Origin: Secundilactobacillus silagei JCM 19001
GTDB lineage: Bacteria > Bacillota > Bacilli > Lactobacillales > Lactobacillaceae
DNA: 64,000 nt
Direction: 5' to 3'
Assembly: GCF_002217945.1 (NCBI RefSeq)
Contig: NZ_BCMG01000002.1
Span: 267,287-331,286, forward strand
Position numbers and translations under genes: made by a program. The stretch's first letter is position 1, and each line of letters starts with the position of its first letter. The notes below the pieces were generated by a model that was not told where the DNA came from, made no database searches, and saw nothing but the letters and a program-made list of their open reading frames with translations. This document shows positions 1 through 7,882 of the stretch, in pieces.

Positions 1-63
1 GATTTTTCTTCTTCTTTAACGAGCCTGGCTATCAACCAGTAAGTTAGAGAAGTTGCTATTAGC

Positions 64-160
64 ATGGCACTTACACTTACGGTCAGACGGCTAGGCGAAA
101 CGCTTGGGCTGCCTGACTGGTTAAAAACACCAGCGGACAACGTGGTCCCTGGTGTTTTTT
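64..160 (+). promoter_or_regulatory. Structured leader ending in an intrinsic terminator ahead of the permease
   Basis: Two stem-loops can be drawn. The first, about 79-118, pairs GTCAG with CTGAC, then CGGC with GCTG, then GCG with CGC around an AAA loop. The second is a terminator: AACACCAG (126-133) pairs with CTGGTGTT (149-156) and is followed by a T-run to 160. The permease ATG lies 55 bases further on. The layout fits an attenuated leader, but it could simply be the terminator of an upstream gene, since the window begins here. I do not recognise a known riboswitch or T-box motif. Confidence 0.45.
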
Positions 161-215
161 GTTGGTCTGATCGTTGGTGTTCACAGATTAGTGGAAATTA
201 TGAGGAGGAAGAAGT

Positions 216-1626
216 TATGCAGAACACAACGGTCTCTCGCATATTCGGGCGGTTAACTAAAAAAGAGTCGCTCGACCGGTATTTAGATAAGGATAGTTTA
301 TTAGAAAAGTCGATGGATGCTAAGGATTTGCTATTATTAGGGGTTGGAACGGTGATTGGAACCGGGATCTTTATTCTTCCCGGCACGGTCGCTGCTTTAT
401 ACAGCGGTCCTGGAATCGTCCTATCATTTGTTTTGGCAGCCTTGGTCTGTGCCACCGCTGCCATGTGTTACGCGGAGTTTTCATCCGCGTTACCCGTTGC
501 CGGCAGTGCCTATTCATACGGCAACATTGTGTTCGGTGAATTCATTGGCTGGGTGATCGGCTGGGCGCTGGTCCTCGAGTACATGTTATCCGTGGCGGCC
601 GTTTCTACTGGCTGGTCGGCTTACCTAGTGTCATTTTTAAAGGGTGTTGGCATTACAGTGCCTAAGGCGATTACGGGCAGCTTTGATCCGGCTCACGGCA
701 CTTATTTCAACTTATTTGCAATTCTGATCGTGCTGGCTATTAGTTTACTGCTGACACAGGGGGTCAAGACGACTACCCGGATCAATAACATTATTGTGGT
801 GGCTAAAATTTTCATTATTCTATTATTCGTGGTTGTTGGTATTTTCTACGTTAAGCCTAGCAACTGGCACCCATTTGCGCCATATGGTGCGCATGGTATT
901 ATGCGGGGCGCTTCATTGGTGTTCTACGCCTATCTCGGGTTTGACTGTGTTTCAGCTTCCGCAGCTGAAGTGAAGAATCCGCGGCGTAACATGCCAATCG
1001 GTATTCTGGGGACGCTGATCATCTGTACGGTTCTCTACATGGCAGTTGCCGCTGTCTTGACCGGGATGGTGTCTTACACGAAATTAAACGTGGCCGCACC
1101 AGTTTCCTTCGCGCTGCAAATTGTGAACCAAAACTGGGTCGCTGGCGTGGTTTCAATTGGGGCTTTAGCCGGAATGTTTACGATGATGCTTTCGATGATC
1201 TACAGTTCATCACGGCTGATCTATTCCATTGGCCGGGATGGTCTATTACCTAAAAGCTTAGGAAAAATCAGCATGAAGCACCAAGTTCCTAGTCACGGGT
1301 TACTGGCGGTCACCATTGTGATTGCCATTATGGGTGGCTTGGTTTCATTAGACCGGCTCACTCAGCTGGTCAACATTGGGACCTTGATCGCCTTCACCAT
1401 GATGTCGTTAGGTGTACTGCCATTACGGAAACGCAAAGACATTGCCAATACGGGCTTTAAAGTGCCATTCTATCCCTATCTACCGATCATTTCTGCTGGG
1501 CTATGCATCTGGATGCTACTTCAGCTGCCATTAGAAACCTGGGTCGTTTCAGGTATTTGGTTTGCTATCGGTGTCATTATTTACGCTGCGTACGGTGTCT
1601 GGCACAGTCAGTTACGTAAAAATTAA
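216..1626 (+). CDS. APC-family cationic amino-acid permease (CAT/YfnA type)
   Basis: This is a membrane transporter of about 470 residues that probably takes up amino acids by proton symport. Roughly 12 hydrophobic segments are visible. The first segment carries the APC-type GVGTVIGTGIFILPG motif, and further on come YLGFDCVSASAAEVKNP and GRDGLLPKSLGKIS, both typical of the CAT/YfnA branch. I chose the ATG at 216 because GAGGAGGAAG lies just ahead of it; the reading frame stays open upstream to 64, but that stretch crosses a terminator hairpin. A paralogue with the same motifs sits at 47544. The gene appears monocistronic. The substrate is not visible from sequence; cationic or branched amino acids are both possible. 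Confidence 0.85.
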
Positions 1627-1636
1627 ATTCAACTAA

Positions 1637-1684
1637 AAATGGCTTACTCGGTAATCTTGAAAGATCACCGAGTAAGCCATTTTG
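1637..1684. terminator. Bidirectional terminator
   Basis: AAAATGGCTTACTCGGT and its complement flank a short loop, with A-runs on the left and T-runs on the right. It serves the permease on the plus strand and the LCP gene on the minus strand, which converge here. Confidence 0.85.
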
Positions 1685-1693
1685 GGCTGTTCA

Positions 1694-2782
1694 TTAATTA
1701 TTGGTCTGGGTAGCATTGGCGTTATCCGAAGCGGCATTATTATCGTAAACCGTATAAACCGGATTGTTACCGGAATCCCAGTCGAAGCCGTTCTTCGTGT
1801 TGAGCTTATTTTGCTGTACGTTGAAGTTGTTTAATGGTTCCTTAGGTTTACCAAGAGAAGCCCGCAAGAGGTCAGAAGTGTTCTGAAGCGTCTTGGTAGC
1901 GGGCACTTGGTAAGCGGCATCGTCAATGTAGGCACCGACACCCTGTAAGCTTGATTTTTTCACGTGCTTGACAGAATCTTTATCATGTTCGGCCAAACTG
2001 ATCATATCGTTAAAGGATAAGTTGGTTTTCATGTTGCTGGACAGCAAGTTGAGTAACTTTTGGTACATGGCGACGTTACCAGATTTAGTCACTTTTTTAA
2101 CGACTTGCTGGATGACTTGTTGCTGGCGCTTTTGGCGACCGTAATCACCGTTAGGATCTTCATAACGCATCCGGGCAAAGGCCAGGGCCTGTTTACCGTT
2201 CAAATGCGCCTTACCCTTCTTAAAGGACATGTGAGTGTGCGAATCGGTCCATGAGAAGGGTACGTTAACTTCGATGCCGCCGATTGCGTTGACCACTTTT
2301 TCCAGACCGCCCATATTGATCAAAACGTAGTAGTTCATCGGGACGTCCACCAGTTTTTCAACCGTCTTCATGGACGTTGAAGCACCGCCCACTGTATAGG
2401 CAGCGTTAATCTTTTCAGTGTCATTAGTACCGGCAATTTTCACTAGCGTGTCACGAGGAATGCTGACCATGGTGGCTTTTTTGGTTTTCGGATTGATGGT
2501 GACCACCATGATCGTGTCGGTCCGGCCCTTATCAGTCCGGCCTAAAGCACCAGTATCCGTTCCCATCAGTAAAATGCTGACGGGCTTAGAATTCGAAACC
2601 TTCGCACGATTGGCACCGTGAGCGGCAGAGTAGGTTTGGTCAATGTTGGCTTTGGTTTGATAGATGGCATAGGCGCCCCCAATGCCTATGACAGCCACCA
2701 GTGCGACTATCGTCCAGACGATGCCCCGTCGTAATTTTGAATGTTGTTTTGGCGCCGAGTGTTTCGGGTTTTGATTTTGCAT
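1694..2782 (-). CDS. LytR-CpsA-Psr (LCP) family cell-wall polymer transferase
   Basis: LCP proteins attach wall teichoic acid or capsule polymers from a lipid carrier to peptidoglycan, at the outer face of the membrane. This 362-residue protein has a basic N-terminus and one membrane anchor (about residues 18-42). The LCP domain follows: LLMGTDTG, then GRTDTIMVVTINP, then the SIPRDT motif with its catalytic Arg, then INAAYTVGG and the later FARMRYEDPNGDYGRQKRQQ block. The C-terminal tail is Asn-rich and polar. AAGGAG precedes the ATG. It stands alone between convergent and divergent neighbours. Which polymer it transfers cannot be told. Confidence 0.93.
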   Translation of the reverse strand: MQNQNPKHSAPKQHSKLRRGIVWTIVALVAVIGIGGAYAIYQTKANIDQTYSAAHGANRAKVSNSKPVSILLMGTDTGALGRTDKGRTDTIMVVTINPKTKKATMVSIPRDTLVKIAGTNDTEKINAAYTVGGASTSMKTVEKLVDVPMNYYVLINMGGLEKVVNAIGGIEVNVPFSWTDSHTHMSFKKGKAHLNGKQALAFARMRYEDPNGDYGRQKRQQQVIQQVVKKVTKSGNVAMYQKLLNLLSSNMKTNLSFNDMISLAEHDKDSVKHVKKSSLQGVGAYIDDAAYQVPATKTLQNTSDLLRASLGKPKEPLNNFNVQQNKLNTKNGFDWDSGNNPVYTVYDNNAASDNANATQTNN

Positions 2783-3020
2783 ATATGACTCCTTAATGTT
2801 AATCAGATTAGTAAAACGAATAGCTTTTAGAAAGACAGTTATAACACACGTAGACTTAAGGATAAAGTATAAACGTTATCTTTTGAAGTTCAAATAAATT
2901 TTCATTAATAAAACTTAAAACATCTTATCGATAACAGTACAAATAATAGGTGTAATTAATATCAACTGCATAACGATTGCACTATACTAAATTTTGAAGT
3001 ATTCGTTTAGAAAGGATTTG

Positions 3021-4421
3021 ATGTTATTGACAGTTTTTAGTGCTTTTAGTAATGAACAGATCATTGAATTTTTAAAGCAGCAAGTCACTGATGGTAACGT
3101 GTTTACTGATCCTGAGACCCTGAAGAAGCAATCCTTCAGCTCCAAGATGACCAGTGATGAGAGTGGCTTAGCATTAGCTTACATTGAAGTGAAGTCCACT
3201 AGGGATATCCAGGGGGTTATGAAGGCCGCCCGCAAATTCCACGTGCCGGTGGTCCCGCAAAATCAATTTACCAGTACGGTGGTTGGTGCTGACGGCGTGG
3301 CGGGCAGCTTTGTGCTGTCGACCAAGCAGATGAACCACATTAAAGAAATCAGCCGGGCCGATTCATTGGCCGTTGTCGAACCGGGTGTGATCAACGGTGA
3401 TCTGGATAAGGCGGCCCGTGAACAGGGGATGTTTTATGCACCGGATCCAGGTTCCAAGCCAATCTCTGGCATTGGCGGCAACGTTGCCACTAACGCTGGT
3501 GGGATGAGTACCGTGAAGTACGGTGCGACGAAAGATAACGTGCTGGGATTAAAGGTCGTCTTGGCGGATGGTCGTGAGATCAAAGTCGGCGGCCGGACGT
3601 TGAAGCAAGCCTTTGGTTATAATCTGACCCAGTTATTTATTGGTTCTGAAGGTACGTTGGGCGTTGTGACTGAAGTAACAGTGAAATTAATGCCGATTCC
3701 GATTGGCACGCCAACGATGGGGATCGCGTTCTTTGACGACATGACTAAGTTAGCTGAAGCCGTTGCTGAAATTCGCATTTCTGGAGTTTACCCAACGATG
3801 CTGGAAGCCTTGGATAACGCCACAATTGAGGCACTGGATAAATACGAAGGGACGCATTACAGCAGTAATAGTGGTGCGATGCTGATCTTCAAAGTCGACA
3901 ACAGTATTCCAGAAGTAGTCGATAAGCTGAAAGAACTGATGAATCAGTACGGGGCAGTTAATGTCACCGTTACAACTGATTCAAAAGAACAGGCTGATTT
4001 AGAGAAGTTGCGTCGTGATATGCTGCCAGCTATATTTGCTGGTCAGAATCATATTATGGAAGATATGGCAATGCCATTGTCCAAGCTGGCGACGATGATG
4101 GATTATATTCACCAAGTGGGTGTTCAAAAGCACCTGAAGATCTACGTAGCTGGTCATGCTGGTGATGGTAACGTGCACCCGACGATTGTTTGGCCAAAGG
4201 AACAAAAAGAGGCGCCGCAAGACGTTGTTGAAGCGCTGCAATTAATGTTCCATGAAACGTTGAAACTGGGCGGCACGATTTCGGGCGAACACGCCGTTGG
4301 TACCATGAAGAATCAGTGGAACAACGAAGAATTGGGTGAAGATGTTGATCAGATTCAGCATCAGATCAAGTCGCTGTTTGATCCAATGCAGCTGTTGAAT
4401 CCGAAGAGGAAAATAAACTAG
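3021..4421 (+). CDS. FAD-linked oxidase, GlcD / D-lactate dehydrogenase type
   Basis: This is a flavoprotein of the FAD-binding_4 plus FAD-oxidase_C architecture that oxidises 2-hydroxy acids such as D-lactate or glycolate. The FAD-binding part shows DPGSKPISGIGGNVATNAGG and YNLTQLFIGSEGTLGV. The C-terminal part shows AGHAGDGNVHP, with the family's conserved His residues, and GTISGEHAVGTMK. The frame can be read from a TTG at 2994, but a TATACT -10 element at 2983-2988 puts the transcript start almost on that codon. The ATG at 3021 has AGAAAGGA ahead of it, giving about 466 residues. No lactate permease or iron-sulphur partner is adjacent. The substrate is inferred from family only. Confidence 0.88.
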   Translation: MLLTVFSAFSNEQIIEFLKQQVTDGNVFTDPETLKKQSFSSKMTSDESGLALAYIEVKSTRDIQGVMKAARKFHVPVVPQNQFTSTVVGADGVAGSFVLSTKQMNHIKEISRADSLAVVEPGVINGDLDKAAREQGMFYAPDPGSKPISGIGGNVATNAGGMSTVKYGATKDNVLGLKVVLADGREIKVGGRTLKQAFGYNLTQLFIGSEGTLGVVTEVTVKLMPIPIGTPTMGIAFFDDMTKLAEAVAEIRISGVYPTMLEALDNATIEALDKYEGTHYSSNSGAMLIFKVDNSIPEVVDKLKELMNQYGAVNVTVTTDSKEQADLEKLRRDMLPAIFAGQNHIMEDMAMPLSKLATMMDYIHQVGVQKHLKIYVAGHAGDGNVHPTIVWPKEQKEAPQDVVEALQLMFHETLKLGGTISGEHAVGTMKNQWNNEELGEDVDQIQHQIKSLFDPMQLLNPKRKIN

Positions 4422-4429
4422 AGTGTGAA

Positions 4430-4745
4430 GAAAGCCGGGTTGCCCCCAGAATATAACGCCACCAATCGGAAAATTCCGGTTTTGAATTTTGGGATTGGTG
4501 GCGTTATATGGCCGGGGGCAGGCTTTCTGAACACGTTTCGGCTACGTAAAAGCAAAGCACCAGGAAAATTCCGGCTTTGCATTTTGAAATTAGTTGCGTT
4601 ATATGGCCGGGGGCAGGCTTTCTGAACACGTTTCGGCTACGTAAAAGCAAAGCGCCAGGAAAATTCCGGCTTTGCATTTTGAAATTAGTTGCGTTATGTG
4701 GCCGGGGGCAGGTTTTCTGAACACGTTTAGTCAATGTAAAAGAAA
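4430..4745. repeat. Intergenic tandem repeat block, ~95-bp period, capped by a 16-bp inverted repeat
   Basis: GGCCGGGGGCAGG recurs at about 4510, 4605 and 4700, a 95-bp period. Each unit runs through CACGTTTCGGCTAC (4532-4545 and 4627-4640; degenerate in the third), then AAAAGCAAAGC and CAGGAAAATTCCGGCTTTGC. The left end is a hairpin, with TATAACGCCACCAATC at 4452-4467 pairing perfectly with 4493-4508. The short open frames here are not genes. The CACGTTTCGGCTAC core recurs inverted in the repeat block near 44.4 kb. Confidence 0.85.
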
Positions 4746-4790
4746 AGAGCACCAGGAAAATCACAAACGATTTTCCTGGTGCTCTTTTTT
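4746..4790. terminator. Bidirectional terminator
   Basis: AGAGCACCAGGAAAAT pairs with ATTTTCCTGGTGCTCT and is followed by TTTTTT on the plus strand, with A-rich sequence before it for the minus strand. It ends the deformylase operon and closes the repeat block. Confidence 0.85.
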
Positions 4791-4793
4791 CAG

Positions 4794-5204
4794 TTAAATC
4801 AAAATCCCATTCGTATGATCCACTTCATGCTGAATAATTTCAGCGGTAAAATCATTAAACGTCTGGGTGTGTGATTTAAAGTTCTGATCCTGATACGTGA
4901 CTTCAATCGTCTTATAACGGGTCGTTGTTCGCTGACCTTCCAACGAGAGACAGCCTTCAGTAGCTTCGTAAGGACCGCTTTTTTTAGTGATTTCTGGGTT
5001 GACCATGGGAATGGATAACATGCCAAGCTGAATCGCAATAATGCGCTTTTTAACGCCAATCATGTTAGCCGCTAAGCCAACGGCGCGACTAGTGTTAGCT
5101 TTAAGGGTATCCACGAGGTCGGTTACAGCAGCGGCATCCGCCTGGGTTGCTCGAGTGGCTTTTTGGGAAAGAAAACCTTGGTCGTGGTTAATTTGTTTGA
5201 TCAT
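4794..5204 (-). CDS. Peptide deformylase-like protein with altered motif 1
   Basis: Peptide deformylases remove the N-formyl group from new proteins using a metal held by one Cys and two His. Here motif 2 is EGCLSL and motif 3 is QHEVDH, so all metal ligands and the catalytic Glu are present. Motif 1 reads AVGLAANMIG where classical enzymes have GxGLAAPQIG: the conserved Gln that polarises the formyl carbonyl is Met. At 136 residues it is shorter than the usual 160-190. It lies 20 bases behind the FabK-like gene and is probably co-transcribed. It may be a second, weaker deformylase rather than the housekeeping one. Confidence 0.8.
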   Translation of the reverse strand: MIKQINHDQGFLSQKATRATQADAAAVTDLVDTLKANTSRAVGLAANMIGVKKRIIAIQLGMLSIPMVNPEITKKSGPYEATEGCLSLEGQRTTTRYKTIEVTYQDQNFKSHTQTFNDFTAEIIQHEVDHTNGILI

Positions 5205-5224
5205 GAAAAAACTCCTTCTTAAAA

Positions 5225-6124
5225 TCAGTCTTCTATTATTGTGGGAACGCCTTGGTTTAAATCATCAATGATTTCCTTAGCTGGGCGGATCTTGGTCATG
5301 GCACCGGCGATTTCACCAGCCATGAAGCTGCCATGATCCACATCGCCATGAATTGCACGCAGCAAAGAACCGCTGGATAACTGACTGAACGTTGCTGAGT
5401 CAGTGGTAACCAGCAATTTGGTCGTTAACGGTGTCTTCAAACTACGAACGCGATCACCACCAGTTCCGGTAACTACTGTACCATTATCGTCGGCTTTAAT
5501 CACCAGTTGTTTATAAATCGGGTCAATGGGGGTCTCTTTGGCAACTAAAAATGCGGTGCCAACTTGGACACCAGCGGCACCTAACGCGAAGGCCGCTTTT
5601 ACGCCCGCACTGGTGCCAATACCACCAGCAGCAATTACGGGGATGTCCACCGCGGATGCGACTTGCGGCACCAATACCATGGTGTTTTCGGTGCCGATAT
5701 GGCCGCCAGATTCCGCGCCTTCAGCAACCACTGCGGATGCGCCCAGGGCAGCCATTTTCTTGGCAATCTTAACGTTAGGAATGACTGAAATCACCTTGGT
5801 ACCGGCATTGATTAAGCTCTGCAGGAATGGCGCAGGGTTACCGGCGCTGGTGAAGACAACTGGAACCGGGTCAGCCAATAGGACGGGTAACAGACTGTCA
5901 ATGTTAGTTTGCTGCAGCATCAAATTAACCCCAAATGGTTGCTTAGTTGCGGCTCGAATAGTCTTTAAATCTGCTTGCAGCGATTCTGGCGTGGATCCAG
6001 TAGTGGTTAAAACACCTAAACCACCGGCATTACTAACGGCAATCACCAACTCTGGCCGTGAGATTTGCGCCATGGCACCTTGAATGATGGGTTTTTGAAC
6101 GTGCAGTAATTTAGTCAGTTGCAT
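5225..6124 (-). CDS. FMN-dependent NPD/FabK-family oxidoreductase (nitronate monooxygenase or enoyl-ACP reductase II-like)
   Basis: This is a TIM-barrel flavoprotein of 299 residues. It begins PIIQGAMAQIS, has NAGGLGVLT, and carries EGAESGGHIG followed by PVIAAGGI, which are FMN-binding and active-site segments shared by FabK and nitronate monooxygenases. GAESGGHIG resembles the FabK form (E-G-x-E-x-GGH). It is not in a fatty-acid cluster, so FabK function is unproven; a FabI gene lies at 43505. GGAGGTCATAAT stands ahead of the ATG. The deformylase-like gene follows in the same transcript. Family certain, reaction uncertain. Confidence 0.82.
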   Translation of the reverse strand: MQLTKLLHVQKPIIQGAMAQISRPELVIAVSNAGGLGVLTTTGSTPESLQADLKTIRAATKQPFGVNLMLQQTNIDSLLPVLLADPVPVVFTSAGNPAPFLQSLINAGTKVISVIPNVKIAKKMAALGASAVVAEGAESGGHIGTENTMVLVPQVASAVDIPVIAAGGIGTSAGVKAAFALGAAGVQVGTAFLVAKETPIDPIYKQLVIKADDNGTVVTGTGGDRVRSLKTPLTTKLLVTTDSATFSQLSSGSLLRAIHGDVDHGSFMAGEIAGAMTKIRPAKEIIDDLNQGVPTIIED

Positions 6125-6225
6125 ATTATGACCTCCTTGGGATTAGGAAATGACATGATTTACCTAACAGAATAACACGAAATGGCTGAGGTTGGGGGTT
6201 GGAAATGACAATTCAAGTTGGACGC

Positions 6226-6268
6226 AAAAAAGCAATGAATCGCACGAGATGTGATTCATTGCTTTTTT
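6226..6268. terminator. Bidirectional terminator
   Basis: AAAAAAGCAATGAATC (6226-6241) pairs with GATTCATTGCTTTTTT (6253-6268). It ends the PanE-like gene on the minus strand. Confidence 0.85.
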
Positions 6269-6280
6269 GAAATTAAAACA

Positions 6281-7297
6281 CTATCTGCCAGCAACTTGCT
6301 GATGTTCAACCACCGTTTCTGGTGCGGTTTCTTCTTCACGCATCCGCTTCAGTTCACGTTGCTTATTGCGTTCTGCCAAATGGACTTCATGGGTCAAGAA
6401 GGAATGGGTCTTAGCAAAGTAGTCATGTTTCTTACCTAGCTTAACCAGGTAGCCGTTGATGTAATCAACTTCGGTTGGCCGGTAGTTATGCATATCCTGA
6501 TACATTGAAGGGTAGTGGAGTGGGTTAGCGACTTTAGACACGTAATTGACACTTTCCAGTTCTTCTTCACGGGTATTGAGCATCTTGACGCCATCGCGTT
6601 CGCAGACGTCGTAGGCTTCGTCGATCAGCTGGCGGCTCATTTCATCAGCGCCTTCATAGTCGGCGTATTCACCCATGGTGACTTCAAACATGGTGCAAAG
6701 GGTGTTAACAACTGAGTTGAAGACGACTTTGGCCATCAGTGTGCCGCGGAAGTTTCTGGTGAGATTAGGATTAAACTGGGCTTTTTTAAGCTGTTCAACC
6801 AGCTTGTGGGTGAAGTCATCTGGCTTTTCAGTGTAGTTAGCGAGGTTCATTGAACCGGCGCCACGCTTACCGATGAAGTCAACGTCGCCAGGGCCGTTCA
6901 AAACAGTGGCAACCAAGGCGGTTCCTGCGACCAGCTTTTCTGGTTTGAAGTACTTCAACAATTTTTCGATGTGGCCCATCCCGTTCATGCAGGTAAAGGC
7001 GTATTGGTTAGGTTTAAAGAAGTGGGCGCAACGTTTCAGCATATCGGACAACTGCATTTGCTTCAGGAAAAAGATATAGCAGTCGGGGTTGCCATCGTAT
7101 TCTTCTGGGTAATAAACGTTAACGGGTACCAGATGGGTATCTTCATGATCCCGAGAAACCTTAACGCCACCCTGTTTACGGATGGTTTCGACTTGGGGTT
7201 TCCAGCCATCAACAAAGTCAACTTCATTACCAGCATCCTGTAGCAAAACACCATACCGCAAACCCATTGCACCTGTTCCAACAACTGTGAATTTCAT
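6281..7297 (-). CDS. PanE/ApbA-family 2-keto-acid reductase, T-box regulated
   Basis: The family covers ketopantoate reductase (pantothenate synthesis) and the D-2-hydroxyacid dehydrogenase of Lactococcus lactis, which reduces branched-chain 2-keto acids and was long annotated PanE. The 338-residue protein starts with the Rossmann motif VGTGAMGLRYG and has the helical-domain KVVFNSVVNTLC segment carrying the catalytic Lys and Asn. It is longer than classical PanE (about 300), with an extra charged C-terminal tail. No other pantothenate genes are near. The T-box leader upstream appears to sense tRNA-Ile, which favours a role in branched-chain keto-acid reduction; this is inference. Confidence 0.85.
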   Translation of the reverse strand: MKFTVVGTGAMGLRYGVLLQDAGNEVDFVDGWKPQVETIRKQGGVKVSRDHEDTHLVPVNVYYPEEYDGNPDCYIFFLKQMQLSDMLKRCAHFFKPNQYAFTCMNGMGHIEKLLKYFKPEKLVAGTALVATVLNGPGDVDFIGKRGAGSMNLANYTEKPDDFTHKLVEQLKKAQFNPNLTRNFRGTLMAKVVFNSVVNTLCTMFEVTMGEYADYEGADEMSRQLIDEAYDVCERDGVKMLNTREEELESVNYVSKVANPLHYPSMYQDMHNYRPTEVDYINGYLVKLGKKHDYFAKTHSFLTHEVHLAERNKQRELKRMREEETAPETVVEHQQVAGR

Positions 7298-7337
7298 ATG
7301 TATTACCCCTTTAAATAAGTATTGTAATTTGAAAGCA

Positions 7338-7606
7338 AAAATACCCTTTAAGCCATCTCTGACTTAAAGGGCACGTGTGCGTTACCACCTTTATGTTTGC
7401 TGTTTGTCACCAAGCAGCACTTACAATCTGCAAACACAGATCCATGTTGATATCGGAGATTGACTCCGCCACTGATTACTAGTTACCGTTTATCAGCAGT
7501 GCTTCGAGGTGATTGGCTGGTACAAATTGTCCGCTTACACCAAACCGAACTCGCTTATGGTGTACCAACGCTGTCCTCGTCAACGCATTTGCTTATCGAA
7601 TTGACA
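7338..7606 (-). promoter_or_regulatory. T-box leader, Ile specifier (ATC), controlling the PanE-like gene
   Basis: Read on the minus strand, the leader opens with GACGAGGACAGC and contains the stem I loop AGCGAGTTCGGTTTGGTG. GGTACA/TGTACC and GAGG/CCTC helices flank a specifier loop in which ATC (7511-7513) is followed by A and CCTC. The T-box AAAGGTGGTAACGC lies at 7379-7392. The terminator is CCCTTTAAG/CTTAAAGGG (7344-7371) followed by a T-run. AAAGG of the T-box can pair with CCCTTT as the alternative antiterminator. The Ile assignment rests on the codon position, matched against the tyrS leader in this window. Confidence 0.88.
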
Positions 7607-7608
7607 TC

Positions 7609-7636
7609 ATAATAACACTTCAATGTGAGATGTCAA
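7609..7636 (-). promoter_or_regulatory. Promoter of the T-box/PanE-like transcript
   Basis: On the minus strand TTGACA (7631-7636) and TATTAT (7609-7614) are separated by 16 bases. Transcription would begin near 7602, just before stem I of the T-box leader. Confidence 0.8.
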
Positions 7637-7639
7637 ATC

Positions 7640-7882
7640 TAATTTTAATGTTTATCTCATCGTAATCCAATGGAATATTACAAATATTCAAATAAATATA
7701 CATTTATAAGCTAAGAAGCTGCTCATTAAAAATATCCTGAAATACATTATCTAAAAGAATAATGTAAGAATGAGATTATTAATTATCTTTCATAGTCATT
7801 GAGTACTTATACAGTAACAATTAAAATTAATAGTGACATATATAATTATTGCAATTATTTGAGATTGGATGAGGTTATTTTT
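7640..7882. other. AT-rich divergent intergenic region
   Basis: This stretch lies between the PanE-like promoter and the YjeM-type permease. It is visibly AT-rich and must hold the permease promoter, but no convincing -35/-10 pair or hairpin stands out. The open frame from 7799 is judged to be upstream non-coding sequence. Confidence 0.5.

Noticed and set aside
1..160. Lysine riboswitch ahead of the permease
   Set aside because: Some fragments are suggestive (GGCTATC, GGCGAA), but the order and length do not fit the family; too little sequence is available upstream.
4425..4764. Short open frames on both strands with repeated peptide segments
   Set aside because: The repetition comes from the 95-bp DNA tandem repeat; there are no ribosome sites.
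5526..6083. 185-codon open frame on the plus strand
   Set aside because: It is antisense to the well-supported FabK-like gene, has no ribosome site and reads as low-complexity Ala/Pro/Thr sequence.
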